Shown here piece after piece: positions 8,954-17,798 of a DNA stretch of 64,000 nucleotides. This stretch comes from DATFDN01 sp963762525. Lineage in GTDB: Bacteria > Pseudomonadota > Alphaproteobacteria > Acetobacterales > Acetobacteraceae. The DNA lies in the NCBI GenBank assembly GCA_963762525.1, contig CAVXKT010000004.1, positions 62,001 through 126,000 of the forward strand, given 5' to 3'. The position numbers and the translations under genes were made by a program. The notes under the pieces are model-generated. The model saw only the letters and a program-made list of their open reading frames with translations. It was not told where the DNA came from and did no database searches. How positions within the stretch are numbered: position 1 is the stretch's first letter; each line of letters begins with the position of its first letter.

Positions 8954-8974
8954 GCTCTTGCACTGTGCAAGAGC
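8954..8974. repeat. Palindrome copy 2, extended by three base pairs
   Basis: Second copy of the palindrome whose core is CTTGCACTGTGCAAG (8957-8971), here extended on both sides by GCT/AGC to arms of 10 bases around a central T. It lies in the 155-base gap between mobC and the DUF3991/Toprim gene, close to the stop of the latter. Confidence 0.7.
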
Positions 8975-8978
8975 AGAG

Positions 8979-9860
8979 TCAGCCGCGAAGCTGGTCGTTC
9001 CAGTCCTTCGCACGGGGGCGGAGGCGAGCAAATCGCACGCCGCTCGACGCCGCGGTGGCAGCAAGGCGCTCGGCCAATCTCTCGCCTCCTGCGCCCTGGT
9101 CGGTTGCCCCTACAAGCTCGCCCAAGGGGAGCAGGAGCGCTCGCATCGCGGCGTCGGCCCGCAGACCCCAGCCGCCGCCGGTGGATACGTAGAGCGTTCC
9201 CGCCGGCCACCCTTCAATTGCAGCAAGGCTGAGCGCGTCTATCGCGCTCTCCGTCACCGCCAGCCGAATTGCGGCGCCGGGGCCGACGCGAAACAATGCT
9301 TTATGTCCGCCCTTGGAAAAGCCCTTGTAGTTTGGCCCGCGCATCTCCCACCCGCTGACGGCGCCGGCACTGTCCACGTGCATCGCCCAAACCGTGCCGT
9401 ATACGCCCTCCCGCAGAAGATCGGCTGTGATCGCGCGCTCAACCGTCGCTGGGGGCAGCCCGCGTTCCCGAGTCAGATATCGCCACGTCTGCGATCCCCG
9501 GCGCACGGGGGTGCCTGCTGCCATCTTGCCTTTGCGTCGAACGACGCGTCTCCCCTCCCCTCCCCGGCGCTCGGCAGACGAAGCGCAAGCCCGGCTAGAG
9601 GCCGAAGATGCTTCCGCGCATGGCCGATCGTGCCACCCCACACACGCTGGGCCAGAGCGAGAACATCTCCCCTGCCCCCGGTGATCGGGTCGAACCAGCC
9701 GCGCCCTTCCTGAGTCACCTATCACGATCCGACCCGCGCCGTGTCGATACTTTGCGGCACCTCGCGTGCTGTCCCGGACGTCCAGTTCCCATCCCGCATG
9801 CTCCAGAACCACGCGGCAATCCACGCGCTCCCGCAGTTCGGTCAACTCTTCGTCTCGCAT
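8979..9860 (-). CDS. DUF3991/Toprim-domain protein of mobile elements, frameshifted
   Basis: Primase-like protein typical of mobilisable plasmids and ICEs. The start at 9860 gives MRDEELTELRERVDCRVVLE, then HAGWELDVRDSTRGAAKYR, GRGWFDPITGGRGDVLALAQ and RVWGGTIGHARKHL, the last two matching the DUF3991 N-terminal zinc-ribbon-like region. Then come WRYLTRERGLPPATVERAI, the Toprim-like segment LAVTESAIDALSLAAIEG, YVSTGGGWG and a C-terminal RLRPRAKDWNDQLRG. Frame changes lie near 9715, 9560 and 9510. A longer start at 9983 adds an Arg/Ala/Ser-rich leader that looks like shadow sequence. The KDWND ending is common to this family. It would act in single-strand DNA processing after transfer, an inference from the family. 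Confidence 0.72.
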   Translation of the reverse strand: MRDEELTELRERVDCRVVLEHAGWELDVRDSTRGAAKYRHGAGRIVIGDSGRARLVRPDHRGQGRCSRSGPACVGWHDRPCAEASSASSRACASSAERRGGEGRRVVRRKGKMAAGTPVRRGSQTWRYLTRERGLPPATVERAITADLLREGVYGTVWAMHVDSAGAVSGWEMRGPNYKGFSKGGHKALFRVGPGAAIRLAVTESAIDALSLAAIEGWPAGTLYVSTGGGWGLRADAAMRALLLPLGELVGATDQGAGGERLAERLAATAASSGVRFARLRPRAKDWNDQLRG

Positions 9861-9927
9861 TGTCAGCTCACTTGCATCGGCACGGCTGGGGAGCGGCGCG
9901 GGAGAAGCCCACGCCGCTCCCGCCGCG

Positions 9928-10221
9928 TCAGACCACCTCGACTGGGCGAAGCCCTGCGAAAGCGACCTCGGTAACCGCGCCACCCTCCACGTCCAGCAGC
10001 ACGTTTCCTGGTGCCTGCGCCCGCCGCTCCGTGATCAACGCACCGCGCCGCCCGTCCTTCGTCTCCATGATGAACAACGGGGGTGTAGCGGCCGGTGCTG
10101 CCGGGATCGGCCGCGGCGGATCAGCCTGCCTGATTTTGGGCTTTGGTGTTGGAGGAGCCGCGGGTGCAATCGGAGCAGGTTGCTCCGGCTCCCCTCTCCT
10201 TTCCTCGGCTACAGGAGGCAT
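9928..10221 (-). CDS. Hypothetical protein between gyrB and the mobilisation genes
   Basis: Unrecognised protein of 97 residues starting MPPVAEERRGEPEQPAPIAP. The first half is a proline/alanine-rich linker; the second half (FIMETKDGRRGALITERR, NVLLDVEGGAVTEVAFAGL) looks like a small folded beta-rich domain. Its ATG is only 6 bases from the gyrB stop, and its ribosome binding site (AGGAGGC read on the plus strand is its complement's neighbour) would lie inside the gyrB 3' end, so expression may ride on gyrB transcription. It lies upstream of the DUF3991/Toprim gene in the same direction, and probably belongs to the mobile remnant. Confidence 0.5.
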   Translation of the reverse strand: MPPVAEERRGEPEQPAPIAPAAPPTPKPKIRQADPPRPIPAAPAATPPLFIMETKDGRRGALITERRAQAPGNVLLDVEGGAVTEVAFAGLRPVEVV

Positions 10222-10226
10222 CAGCC

Positions 10227-12659
10227 TCACACATCCAAATTCGCCACCCTGAGCGCGTTGCCGACGATGAATTCGCGGCGCGGCTCGACCACATCGCCCA
10301 TCAGCGTGCTGAACACCTGCGCGGCGTCCTCGGCGTCGCCCACCTTGACTTGCAGCAGGGTCCGCGTCGCCGGGTCGAGCGTGGTGTGCCAGAGCTGGTC
10401 GGGGTTCATCTCGCCCAGGCCCTTGAAGCGCTGGATCGTCAGGCCGCGCCGCGCGTGCGCGAGGATGCGCTGATAGGCGCTCGCCGGGCCGGCGACCGTC
10501 ACCTCCTGCTTGTCGAGTTGCAGCCGCGCCGGCGTCGCGAACCGCTCGGTCAGCGCCGCGGTCCGCTCGGCGAGCCAGCGCGCCTCGGCACTGCGCAGCG
10601 CCGCGAGGTCGAGCGTGCGCTTCTCGGTGACGCCGCGCACCACCCGGCCCATCGTAAGCCCGGTGCCGTCGGCCGACACCACCCAGCCGCGCTCGGTGGG
10701 CGCCGAGACCGCATCGAGCCGCCCGGCCAGAATTTGCGCCGCCGCCGCCGCCCGCGCCGGATCGGGGGTGAGCGCACCGGCGATCGCCGCCTGCTCGATC
10801 ACCGCCGCCGGCGCCGCCGCCGTCAGGCCGCCGATGCGTGCTTGCGCCTCGCGCAGCCACAGCGCCTCGGCGCGCAATGCATCGCCCGCCATCGTGCGGC
10901 CGTCGGCATAGGTCAACCGGGCCGACTCCAGCGCCTTGGCGAGCAGGAAATCATCGAGCGCACGATCGTCCTTGAGATAGCGCTCGTCATTGCCGCGCTT
11001 GGCGCGATAGAGCGGCGGCTGGGCGATGAACAAATGCCCGCGCTCGATCAGCTCCGGCATCTGGCGGAAGAAGAACGTGAGGAGCAGCGTGCGGATATGG
11101 CTGCCGTCCACGTCGGCGTCGGTCATGATGATGATGCGGTGATAGCGCAGCTTGGCCGGATCGAAGCCGTCGCGGTCGATCTCGTCGCGCGCTATTCCGG
11201 TTCCAAGCGCGGTGATCAGCGTGCCGATCTGCTCGCTCTCGATCATCCGCAGCCGCCGCACCCGCTCGACGTTCAGGATCTTGCCCCGCAGCGGCAGGAT
11301 CGCCTGGAATTTGCGGTCGCGCCCCTGCTTGGCCGAGCCGCCGGCGGAGTCGCCCTCGACGATGAAGATCTCCGATTTCGCAGGATCGCGCTCGGAGCAG
11401 TCGGCGAGCTTGCCGGGCAAGGTCGAGATGTCGCCCGGGCTCTTGCGGGTCAGTTCGCGCGCCTTGCGCGCCGCCTCGCGCGCGGTGGCGGCGTCCATCA
11501 CCTTCTGAACGACGCCCCTGGCCTCCTTCGGGTGCGTCTCCAGCCAATGCGCGAGCGCATCGGCGACCGCGGCCTGCACCACCGGCTGCACCTCGGAGCT
11601 GACCAGCTTGTCCTTGGTCTGAGAGGAGAATTTCGGGTCCGGAACTTTCACCGAAAGCACCGCCGTCAGCCCCTCCCGGATGTCCTCGGGGGCCAGCTCC
11701 AGCTTGTCCTTCTTGCCCATCCCTTCGGCGTATTTGCCGACCACGCGCGTGAGCGCGGCGCGAAAGCCCGCCAGATGCGTGCCGCCGTCGCGCTGCGGGA
11801 TGTTGTTGGTGAAGCAGAGCGTCGTCTCGTGGTAGCTGTCGTTCCAGATCAGCGCGAACTCGACGCGGACGCCCTGCGCCTGATCCTCGGCGCGCAGGTT
11901 GATCGGCGGCGTGAACAGCGGGTTCTTGGCGCGGTCCAGCCACTGCACGAAGGCGACCAGGCCGCCGTCGTAGCGCATCACCGCCTCGCGCACCTCGGCG
12001 TGGCGCTCATCGCGCAGCACGATCGTCAGGCCGGAGTTGAGAAACGCCAGTTCGCGCAGCCGACGCTCCAGGATGGCGAAGTCGAATTCGATATGGGTGA
12101 AGGTGCCGGGGCTCGGCTTGAAGACGACCTCGGTGCCGGTGGCGTGCGCGTCCGGAACGCCGACGGTCGTCAGCGGCGCCTCGGCGTCGCCGTGGCGAAA
12201 GCGGATGAAGTGCTCCTGGCCGTGGCGCCAGATGCGCACCTCCATCCATTCCGAAAGCGCGTTCACCACGGCGGCGCCGACGCCGTGCAGCCCGCCCGAG
12301 ACCTTGTAGCTGTTCTGGTTGAACTTGCCGCCCGCATGCAGCCGGGTCAGCACCACCTCGGCCGCCGAGACGCCCTCCTCCTCGTGGATGTCGGTCGGAA
12401 TGCCGCGTCCGTCGTCGCGTACCGCCACGCTGCCGTCGCCGTTCAGAACCAGCTCGACCCGGGTCGCGAACCCGGCTTGCGCCTCATCGACGGCGTTATC
12501 GACGATCTCGAAGGCCATGTGATGCAGGCCCGAGCCGTCGTCGGTGTCGCCGATATACATTCCCGGCCGCTTGCGGACCGCCTCCAGGCCCTTGAGAACG
12601 GAGATCGAGGAAGCGTCGTAGGCGTCGGATTCGGGCCGCTCACCGGCGGTGTCGGACAT
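10227..12659 (-). CDS. gyrB: DNA gyrase subunit B
   Basis: ATPase subunit of DNA gyrase, which introduces negative supercoils together with GyrA. The 810-residue frame is intact. GHKL ATPase motifs are clear: EIVDNAVDEAQAG near residue 50, DDGRGIPTDIHEEEG near 85 and GGLHGVGAAVVNALS near 120. The Toprim domain carries EGDSAGGSAKQGRDR near 435 and IIIMTDADVDGSHIRTLLL near 510. The C-terminus EFIVGNALRVANLDV is typical of alphaproteobacterial GyrB, showing the 3' end is not altered by the adjoining mobile remnant. It follows recF on the same strand with a gap of 41 bases, the usual dnaN-recF-gyrB order. Confidence 0.98.
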   Translation of the reverse strand: MSDTAGERPESDAYDASSISVLKGLEAVRKRPGMYIGDTDDGSGLHHMAFEIVDNAVDEAQAGFATRVELVLNGDGSVAVRDDGRGIPTDIHEEEGVSAAEVVLTRLHAGGKFNQNSYKVSGGLHGVGAAVVNALSEWMEVRIWRHGQEHFIRFRHGDAEAPLTTVGVPDAHATGTEVVFKPSPGTFTHIEFDFAILERRLRELAFLNSGLTIVLRDERHAEVREAVMRYDGGLVAFVQWLDRAKNPLFTPPINLRAEDQAQGVRVEFALIWNDSYHETTLCFTNNIPQRDGGTHLAGFRAALTRVVGKYAEGMGKKDKLELAPEDIREGLTAVLSVKVPDPKFSSQTKDKLVSSEVQPVVQAAVADALAHWLETHPKEARGVVQKVMDAATAREAARKARELTRKSPGDISTLPGKLADCSERDPAKSEIFIVEGDSAGGSAKQGRDRKFQAILPLRGKILNVERVRRLRMIESEQIGTLITALGTGIARDEIDRDGFDPAKLRYHRIIIMTDADVDGSHIRTLLLTFFFRQMPELIERGHLFIAQPPLYRAKRGNDERYLKDDRALDDFLLAKALESARLTYADGRTMAGDALRAEALWLREAQARIGGLTAAAPAAVIEQAAIAGALTPDPARAAAAAQILAGRLDAVSAPTERGWVVSADGTGLTMGRVVRGVTEKRTLDLAALRSAEARWLAERTAALTERFATPARLQLDKQEVTVAGPASAYQRILAHARRGLTIQRFKGLGEMNPDQLWHTTLDPATRTLLQVKVGDAEDAAQVFSTLMGDVVEPRREFIVGNALRVANLDV

Positions 12660-12700
12660 GCAGCTTCGACCTTTTTGCGAGTCCTATAGATATATAGCCG

Positions 12701-13876
12701 CTACACGGCCCCGGCGACAGGGGAAAGCAGCGTCTCGGCGGCCGAAAACCGTGCATCCGCCACCAGCGCACCATCCCCCGCGCGCAGTCCCTCGGCGGCT
12801 TCGGCGAGCGGCAGGAACGGCTCGGCGTCGGTGCCGGTCAGCAATGCCTGCGCCGGCAGCCGGGCGAGGGCGGCGAACAGCGCGCGCCGGCGTGCCGGAT
12901 CGAGATGCACCACCGGCTCGTCCAGCAGCAACAGCGGCGCGAAGCCACGCGCCTCGGCGATCAGCGCCGCGTGGGCGAGCACGATCCCCAGCAGCAGCGC
13001 CTTCTGCTCGCCGGTACTGGCGAGCGCGGCGGTCAAGCCGCTCGCGTCGTCGGTCAGCACCATATCGCACCGATGCGCGCCGAGCGCGGCGCCGCCGGCG
13101 ACGGCATCGCGCGCCCGCGCCGCCCCCAGCGCGGCGCGCAGCCAGTCCTCCACCGCCACCGCCGGCGCGCTCGCGAGGCGGGCGGCGATCGGGCAATCGA
13201 GCGCCAGCCGCGCCGGCGGAAAGCCGGCGACGACAGCGGCCGACAGCGCGGCGTCGAGCCGGGCGGCCAACACCATCCGCGCCGCCGTGACGGCGACCGC
13301 GTGACGGGCCATCTGGTCCTCGAGCCCGGCGAGCCACGCATCGTCCGCCCGGCCCTGCGCCAGCAGCCGGGCACGGCCGGCCATGGCGGTCTCGTGCGCG
13401 GCCAGCTCACGCGCATGGGCCGGCTCCAGCGCCAGCACCAGCCGATCGAGAAAGCGTCGCCGCCCCGAGGCGCCTTCCTGGAACAGCCGATCCATGGGCG
13501 GGGTGAGCCAGACGGCGGCGACCCGCTCGGCGAGCTCGGCACGCGCACGCGGGCGCGCGCCATCGAGCCGGAAGACCCGCCGATCGGCCGGCCCGTCCGA
13601 GGGCGTTCCGGTGCCCACCTCCAGCGGCCCCCCGGGGGTCGCGAACCGGCCGGCCACCGCCCAGCGTCCGTCACCGCCATGGCGGGCCAGATCGGCCATT
13701 CGCGCGCCGCGCAACCCGCGACCGGGGGCCAGCAGCGAGACGGCCTCGAGGAGATTGGTCTTGCCGCTGCCGTTGGCGCCGAACAGCACGCTCAGCCGCG
13801 CCGCCGGCCGCCACGTCAGCGCGGCGTAGTTACGGAATCCGGTCAGGATCAGGCGGGGGAGAAGAAGCGCGGACAT
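12701..13876 (-). CDS. recF: DNA replication and repair protein RecF
   Basis: SMC-like ATPase that loads RecA at gaps with RecO and RecR. The 391-residue product starts MSALLLPRLILTGFRNYAAL at 13876. Walker A is FGANGSGKTNLLEA near residue 30. The signature STGEQKALLLGIVLAHAALI and Walker B LLLLDEPVVHLDP lie near residues 310-345. The region DRLFQEGASGRRRFLDRLVL is also conserved in RecF. It sits between dnaN (89 bases upstream) and gyrB on the same strand. The open frame runs on from dnaN only because of a frame change in dnaN; this is not a fusion. Confidence 0.96.
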   Translation of the reverse strand: MSALLLPRLILTGFRNYAALTWRPAARLSVLFGANGSGKTNLLEAVSLLAPGRGLRGARMADLARHGGDGRWAVAGRFATPGGPLEVGTGTPSDGPADRRVFRLDGARPRARAELAERVAAVWLTPPMDRLFQEGASGRRRFLDRLVLALEPAHARELAAHETAMAGRARLLAQGRADDAWLAGLEDQMARHAVAVTAARMVLAARLDAALSAAVVAGFPPARLALDCPIAARLASAPAVAVEDWLRAALGAARARDAVAGGAALGAHRCDMVLTDDASGLTAALASTGEQKALLLGIVLAHAALIAEARGFAPLLLLDEPVVHLDPARRRALFAALARLPAQALLTGTDAEPFLPLAEAAEGLRAGDGALVADARFSAAETLLSPVAGAV

Positions 13877-13965
13877 AGCCAGCAGCACGGCGACCGCCAA
13901 GCTCCGAGCCCTGCTACTCCTCCCCGCTGCGGGCCAGGTCGGGTCGCGAAGCGTGCGTGAGCTTC

Positions 13966-15091
13966 TCACACCCGCATCGGCATCAGCACGTAAAGCGCGC
14001 TTTCGTCGGCGCCGTCCACCACCACCGTCGGCGCCGCGCCGTCGGAGAAGCGGAACTCCACCTTGTCGGCGATCTGGTCGGTGATGTCGTTCAGATAGCG
14101 GGCCTGAAATCCGATTTCCAACGGGCTCGCCTCGTACTGCACGCGGTCTGAGTTCGAGCTCCTCGGTCGCCATCCCCGACTCCGGGCTGGAGGCCGACAG
14201 CACCAGCAGATCGCGCGAGAGCGTCAGCTTCACCGGCCGCTGCTTCTCCGCCGAGATCGCCGCCACCCGGCCGACCGCGGCGGAGAAATCGGTCTTGCCG
14301 ACGCGCAGCACCTTGTCGTTGCCGCGCGGGATCACCCGGTCGTATTCGGGGAAGGTGCCGTCGATCAGCTTGCTCGTGAGCAGCACGTTGTCGAGATGGA
14401 ACTGGATGCGCGTGTCCGACAGCCCGACCTCGATGCTGCCGCTCACCTCGTCCAGCAGCTTGCGCAGCTCGTTCACCGTCTTGCGCGGCACGATCACGCC
14501 GGGCATCGCCCCGGCGCCCTCGGGCAGCGGCTCCTCGACGCGCGCCAGCCGGTGTCCGTCGGTCGCCACCGCGCGCAGCACGCTCGTGCCCTCGGTCTCG
14601 GCGGCATGGAGGAAGATGCCGTTCAGGTAATAGCGGGTCTCCTCGGTGCTGATGGCGAAGCGGGTGCGGTCGATCACCCCGCGCAGTTGCAGCGCCGACA
14701 GCGCGAAGTGATGCGAAAGGCTGCCCGCCGTCATCTGCGGGAAGTCCTCGGTCGGCAGCACCACCAGATGGGTGTGATAGCGTCCGGCCCGGAGCGCGAG
14801 CTGCGCCTCGCCGCCGGGATGTTCCAGCTCCACCTCGGCGCCGTCCGGCAGTTTGCGAACGATGTCGTAAAGCGTCGCCGCCGGTGCCGTGCACGCACCG
14901 TTGCGCTGCGTGCCGGCCGGCACGTTCTCGACGATGGCGATCTCCATGTCGGTCGCGGTGAGGCTGAGCGCGCCGTCGCGCACGCTGATCAGGACGTTGG
15001 CGAGGATCGGGATGGTGTTGCGCTTCTCGACCACGCTCTGCACATGCGCCAGTGCCTTCAGCAGGGAGGCGCGGTCGGCCTTGAACTTCAT
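13966..15091 (-). CDS. dnaN: DNA polymerase III beta sliding clamp, one frameshift
   Basis: Processivity clamp that encircles DNA and tethers polymerase III. The ATG at 15091 follows GGGGTG and gives MKFKADRASLLKALAHVQSV; a GTG at 15100 in the same frame is an alternative. Conserved blocks include VEKRNTIPILANVLI, TATDMEIAIVENVP, YYLNGIFLHA, VATDGHRLARVE and IPRGNDKVLRVGKTDF. A single frame change near 14148 shifts the last 60 residues; the other frame then ends VLMPMRV, the classic C-terminus that packs the clamp-loader-binding site. Because dnaN is essential, this change is almost certainly an assembly error. About 375 residues. It is 14 kb away from dnaA in this genome. Confidence 0.95.
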
Positions 15092-15180
15092 CGCAATCAC
15101 CCCAAAGCGCGCCGGACCGGGCCAATTCGCCCGCCTATTCTAGCAACGCCGGGAGTATGAAGGCCAGTGGCCGCGCGCGC

Positions 15181-15801
15181 TCAGAAGCGCGCCTTGCGAG
15201 CATGGCGGCGCGCCGGGGCAAGGGCGCGGCTGGGTGCGATCATGCCGTCGAGCCCGCGCGTCGGCAGGATCTTGCCGTCCGCCGACAGCAGCGAATGTCC
15301 GGCGACGACCACCCGCGCGCCCGACTTGCAGGAAGGCACATCGAGATAATGCGCCGGATCGACCGGCCGATCGTCCACGAACATGCCGAAATAGAGATGC
15401 GGGCCGAAGGTCACGCCGGTCAGGCCGACGACGCCGAGCTTCTCGCCGGCGACGACCGACTTGCCGCCCTCGGCGAAGACCGGAGCGACGCTGCCGAAAT
15501 GACTATACACGCCGACGAACCCCGGATGCTGGACCAGCATCTCCAATCCGCCGGGACCGCGGCGCTCGATGCGCAGGATCGTCCCCGGCGCGGCGGCGCG
15601 GATCGGCGTGCCCAGCGCGGCCGGCAGATCGATCCCGTAGTGATACGTCCCCGCCTCCGGATGCCCGGGCAGCGATCGCGGCCCGAACGGCGAGGATACG
15701 CAAGCCGGGCTTACCGGCGGCAGCAGACGTTCGACGGCGGCGGCGAAGGCCGGGGTGGCGCTCGCAAGGAGCGCGAGCACAAGCGGAAGCGCGCGTCGCA
15801 T
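15181..15801 (-). CDS. Exported LytM/M23-family protein with altered metal site
   Basis: Periplasmic LytM-domain protein of 206 residues. It begins with a signal peptide (MRRALPLVLALLASATPAFA). The domain starts FGPRSLPGHPEAGTYHYGID, giving the usual first ligands His54 and Asp58, and the conserved VYSHFGSV with His101. The last motif, normally HxH, reads HLY (residues 135-137), so the third zinc ligand is a tyrosine. In the family such loss usually means a non-catalytic LytM protein that activates amidases (EnvC/NlpD type) rather than cutting peptidoglycan itself. The gene is single, with a basic C-terminal tail ending RRHARKARF. It lies upstream of dnaN's start in the same direction with a short gap. 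Confidence 0.85.
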   Translation of the reverse strand: MRRALPLVLALLASATPAFAAAVERLLPPVSPACVSSPFGPRSLPGHPEAGTYHYGIDLPAALGTPIRAAAPGTILRIERRGPGGLEMLVQHPGFVGVYSHFGSVAPVFAEGGKSVVAGEKLGVVGLTGVTFGPHLYFGMFVDDRPVDPAHYLDVPSCKSGARVVVAGHSLLSADGKILPTRGLDGMIAPSRALAPARRHARKARF

Positions 15802-15930
15802 CCGTCCAAAAAACCGGCTCTCGCATCATCCTGTCCACTCAGAATGTCGTGTCGGCGATGCGCGCCGCCCCGAACCGACGCCGAATCGGGGCGTTAACCC
15901 CATGGCGTGCAACGAGAACAGGAGACCGAC

Positions 15931-16116
15931 ATGGTGGACAAGGATCGGGCCGAGGGCATCGGCAAGCAGGTGAAGGGGTCGATCAAGGAAACCGCCGGCA
16001 AAGTCACCGGCGACGCCCAAACGCAGGCCGAGGGCAAGGCCGACAAGGCCGAGGGCAAGGTGCAGAACGCCGTCGGCGGCGCCAAGGACGCGGCACGCGA
16101 GAAGCTCTCGCGCTAA
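15931..16116 (+). CDS. CsbD-family stress protein
   Basis: Small hydrophilic protein of 61 residues in the CsbD family, often induced by general stress; biochemical function unknown. The sequence starts MVDKDRAEGIGKQVKGSIKE and then shows the typical KETAGKVTGDAQTQAEGKAD and KAEGKVQNAVGGAKDAARE pattern of short amphipathic helices rich in K, E, A and G. The start at 15931 was chosen over an ATG-less upstream extension because AGGAG lies 7 bases before it. It is followed 16 bases later by a DUF3309 gene; the pair probably forms a small stress operon. Confidence 0.88.
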   Translation: MVDKDRAEGIGKQVKGSIKETAGKVTGDAQTQAEGKADKAEGKVQNAVGGAKDAAREKLSR

Positions 16117-16132
16117 CCGACCCGAGTAGGCC

Positions 16133-16285
16133 GTGGCCGCCGTCCTGCTCGCGATCCTGCTGCTGCTGGTGGTCAGCGCGGCGCCGCGCTGGCCTTACAG
16201 CACCGGATGGGGGTGGTATCCGAGCGGGGCGCTGACGCTGATCCTGCTCGCGGCGGCCCTGGCCCTGTATTTCGCCTGGATTTGA
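16133..16285 (+). CDS. DUF3309-family small membrane protein
   Basis: A 50-residue two-helix membrane protein from a GTG start. The sequence has a hydrophobic helix (AAVLLAILLLLVVSAA), the family hallmark PRWPYSTGWGWYPSGALTL and a second helix (ILLAAALALYFAWI) before the stop at 16283-16285. DUF3309 proteins are widespread in Alphaproteobacteria and of unknown function, often next to CsbD genes as here. The gene is short enough to be missed by length-filtered gene callers. Confidence 0.8.
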   Translation: MAAVLLAILLLLVVSAAPRWPYSTGWGWYPSGALTLILLAAALALYFAWI

Positions 16286-16366
16286 GCGCAGGGCGCCTGC
16301 GGATGCGGCGCGCCCTTCGTCGCCGTTATCGGCGGGCGGCACCGCTCGTAGCGCGAGAACCCGCCC

Positions 16367-16957
16367 GTGACCACGATCCACCTCCTTCGCCACGCCTCCT
16401 ATGACGGGCTCGGCCAAGTGATCGCCGGCCGGGCGCCCGGATATGTCCTGAACGCCGCCGGGCTGGCGGAGGCGGCCCGGCTGGCGGCATCTCTGGCGTT
16501 GCTGCCGTTGGTCGCCATCCTGTCCAGCCCGCTCGAACGCGCGCGGCAGACCGCCACGATCATCGCCGCCCGGCATGGTCTCGACGTGCTGCCCGAACCC
16601 GGCCTGACCGACATCGATTTCGGCGCCTGGACCGGGCTCAGCCTCGCGGCGCTGCAAGAAGCTCCCGGCTGGGCGGCGTGGAACGCCTTCCGCGGCACCG
16701 CACCGATCCCGGGCGGGGAGAGCATGCTGCAAGCCCAAACCCGGGCCGTGGGGGCACTCGCCGGCCTCGCCCGGCGCTTCCCCGATGCCGAGGTGGCGGC
16801 GGTGAGCCATGCCGACATCATCAAGGCGTTGGTGGTGCACGCGCTCGGCGCCCCGCTGGACCTGCTGCATCGCATCGAGATCGCCCCCGCCTCGCGCAGC
16901 GTCATCGCACTGTCGGAGGCGGAAATCCGCGTGCTTGCCGTCAATCTGCCCGCTTGA
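16367..16957 (+). CDS. Histidine phosphatase family protein
   Basis: Phosphoglycerate-mutase-like phosphatase of 196 residues from a GTG start. The catalytic motif is LLRHASYD (RHA instead of the common RHG) with the nucleophilic histidine at residue 8. Conserved SSPLERARQTATIIAARHGL holds the second arginine, DIDFGAWTG the acid, and AAVSHADIIKALVVHALG the second catalytic histidine. The pattern fits the CobC/GpmB-like group that acts on small phosphate esters; the substrate is not evident. Its 3' end overlaps the convergent methyltransferase gene by 17 bases. Confidence 0.88.
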   Translation: MTTIHLLRHASYDGLGQVIAGRAPGYVLNAAGLAEAARLAASLALLPLVAILSSPLERARQTATIIAARHGLDVLPEPGLTDIDFGAWTGLSLAALQEAPGWAAWNAFRGTAPIPGGESMLQAQTRAVGALAGLARRFPDAEVAAVSHADIIKALVVHALGAPLDLLHRIEIAPASRSVIALSEAEIRVLAVNLPA

Positions 16958-17772
16958 GCAGAAAGGCGCGCCCGTCCCAAAGGCGAAACGGGCGAATGCC
17001 GTCGCATGTCAGCTCGAAGCCATGCGCCACGCACCAGCGCCGCGCGTCCGCTCGGTCCGCCGCGACGCCGCGATAGGAGAGATTGAAGATCGCCAGCACG
17101 CCGCCCGGGTGCAAGGCGCGCGCCGCATCCGCTACGTGTTTTTCGGCGACGCCCGCCTGTATCAGATAGGGGAAGCTGTCCACCGCCACGATGAGATCGA
17201 ACACGCCCGTAATGCCGCGTCCGTCCGTCACCGCAAATCGCGCCACGTCGCCGTGCCGCCGCCGCGCTTCCTCGATCATCGCCGGTGCGATGTCGATGCC
17301 GAGGACCGAGCGCGCAAGCGGCGCCAGCGCCGCCGCAATCCGTCCGATCCCGCAGCCGAGATCGAGGATATCGCCGTCCAGCCGACAGCGCGCGGCGAGC
17401 CAATCGACGAGTTCCACCGTCGCGCTGTCGAGCAGCGCCCTTTGTCCGAGCGAATAGGCGGCGACGCTCGCCTCCGGCGCGATCCGCGCGGCGCGATCGA
17501 AGCCGTCGCGCAAGGCCGCCAGCGCGTCCGGCCCGGTTGCGCCATGATCGATGCTCGCCGCCGCCGATGCGAGTCGCGCCAATCCGACGCGATCCGCGAG
17601 CAACCGGCGCAAGCTCGTCGGCGCGGGCGCTCCCGGCGTCACCCAGCCGCGCGAGGACCGAGTCCGGGTCCGCCCCGCCCAGCACCAGCCGCGCCACCGC
17701 CACCGGCGCCGAGATGCGCCCGGCCAGGCAGAGGGCGAGCGGGTCGGATGCGCCAGAGCCGGTTCGGATCAT
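16941..17772 (-). CDS. Class I SAM-dependent methyltransferase, one frameshift
   Basis: Methyltransferase of about 277 residues. The start MIRTGSGASDPLALCLAGRI at 17772 lies in a different frame from the rest; the change is near 17640. SAM-binding motif I is ILDLGCGIGRIAAALAPLA, motif II VLGIDIAPAMIEEARRRHGD, and the acidic motif GVFDLIVAVDSFPYLI. The C-terminal strands FELTCDGIRPFRLWDGRAF end the fold. The N-terminal helical lid (RISAPVAVARLVLGGADPD) is known from similar alphaproteobacterial methyltransferases but has no assigned substrate. It converges on the histidine phosphatase gene with a short overlap. Confidence 0.85.
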
Positions 17773-17798
17773 GTGGAGCAGATTAACCGGGCTTTCCA

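Noticed and set aside
2837..10221. tRNA-Gln to gyrB as one integrated element with direct-repeat ends
   Set aside because: No second copy of the tRNA 3' end or of the gyrB tail was found by eye, and base composition differs between the two halves, so two separate events are equally likely.
10143..12689. An 848-residue plus-strand open frame opposite gyrB
   Set aside because: It is the antisense shadow of an intact gyrB; its composition (Arg, Ala, Gln, His rich) is typical of reverse-strand frames in high-GC coding DNA.
12701..15100. A 799-residue frame joining dnaN and recF
   Set aside because: The dnaN C-terminus continues in another frame to the normal VLMPMRV ending, and recF has its own start at 13876, so the join is an indel artefact.
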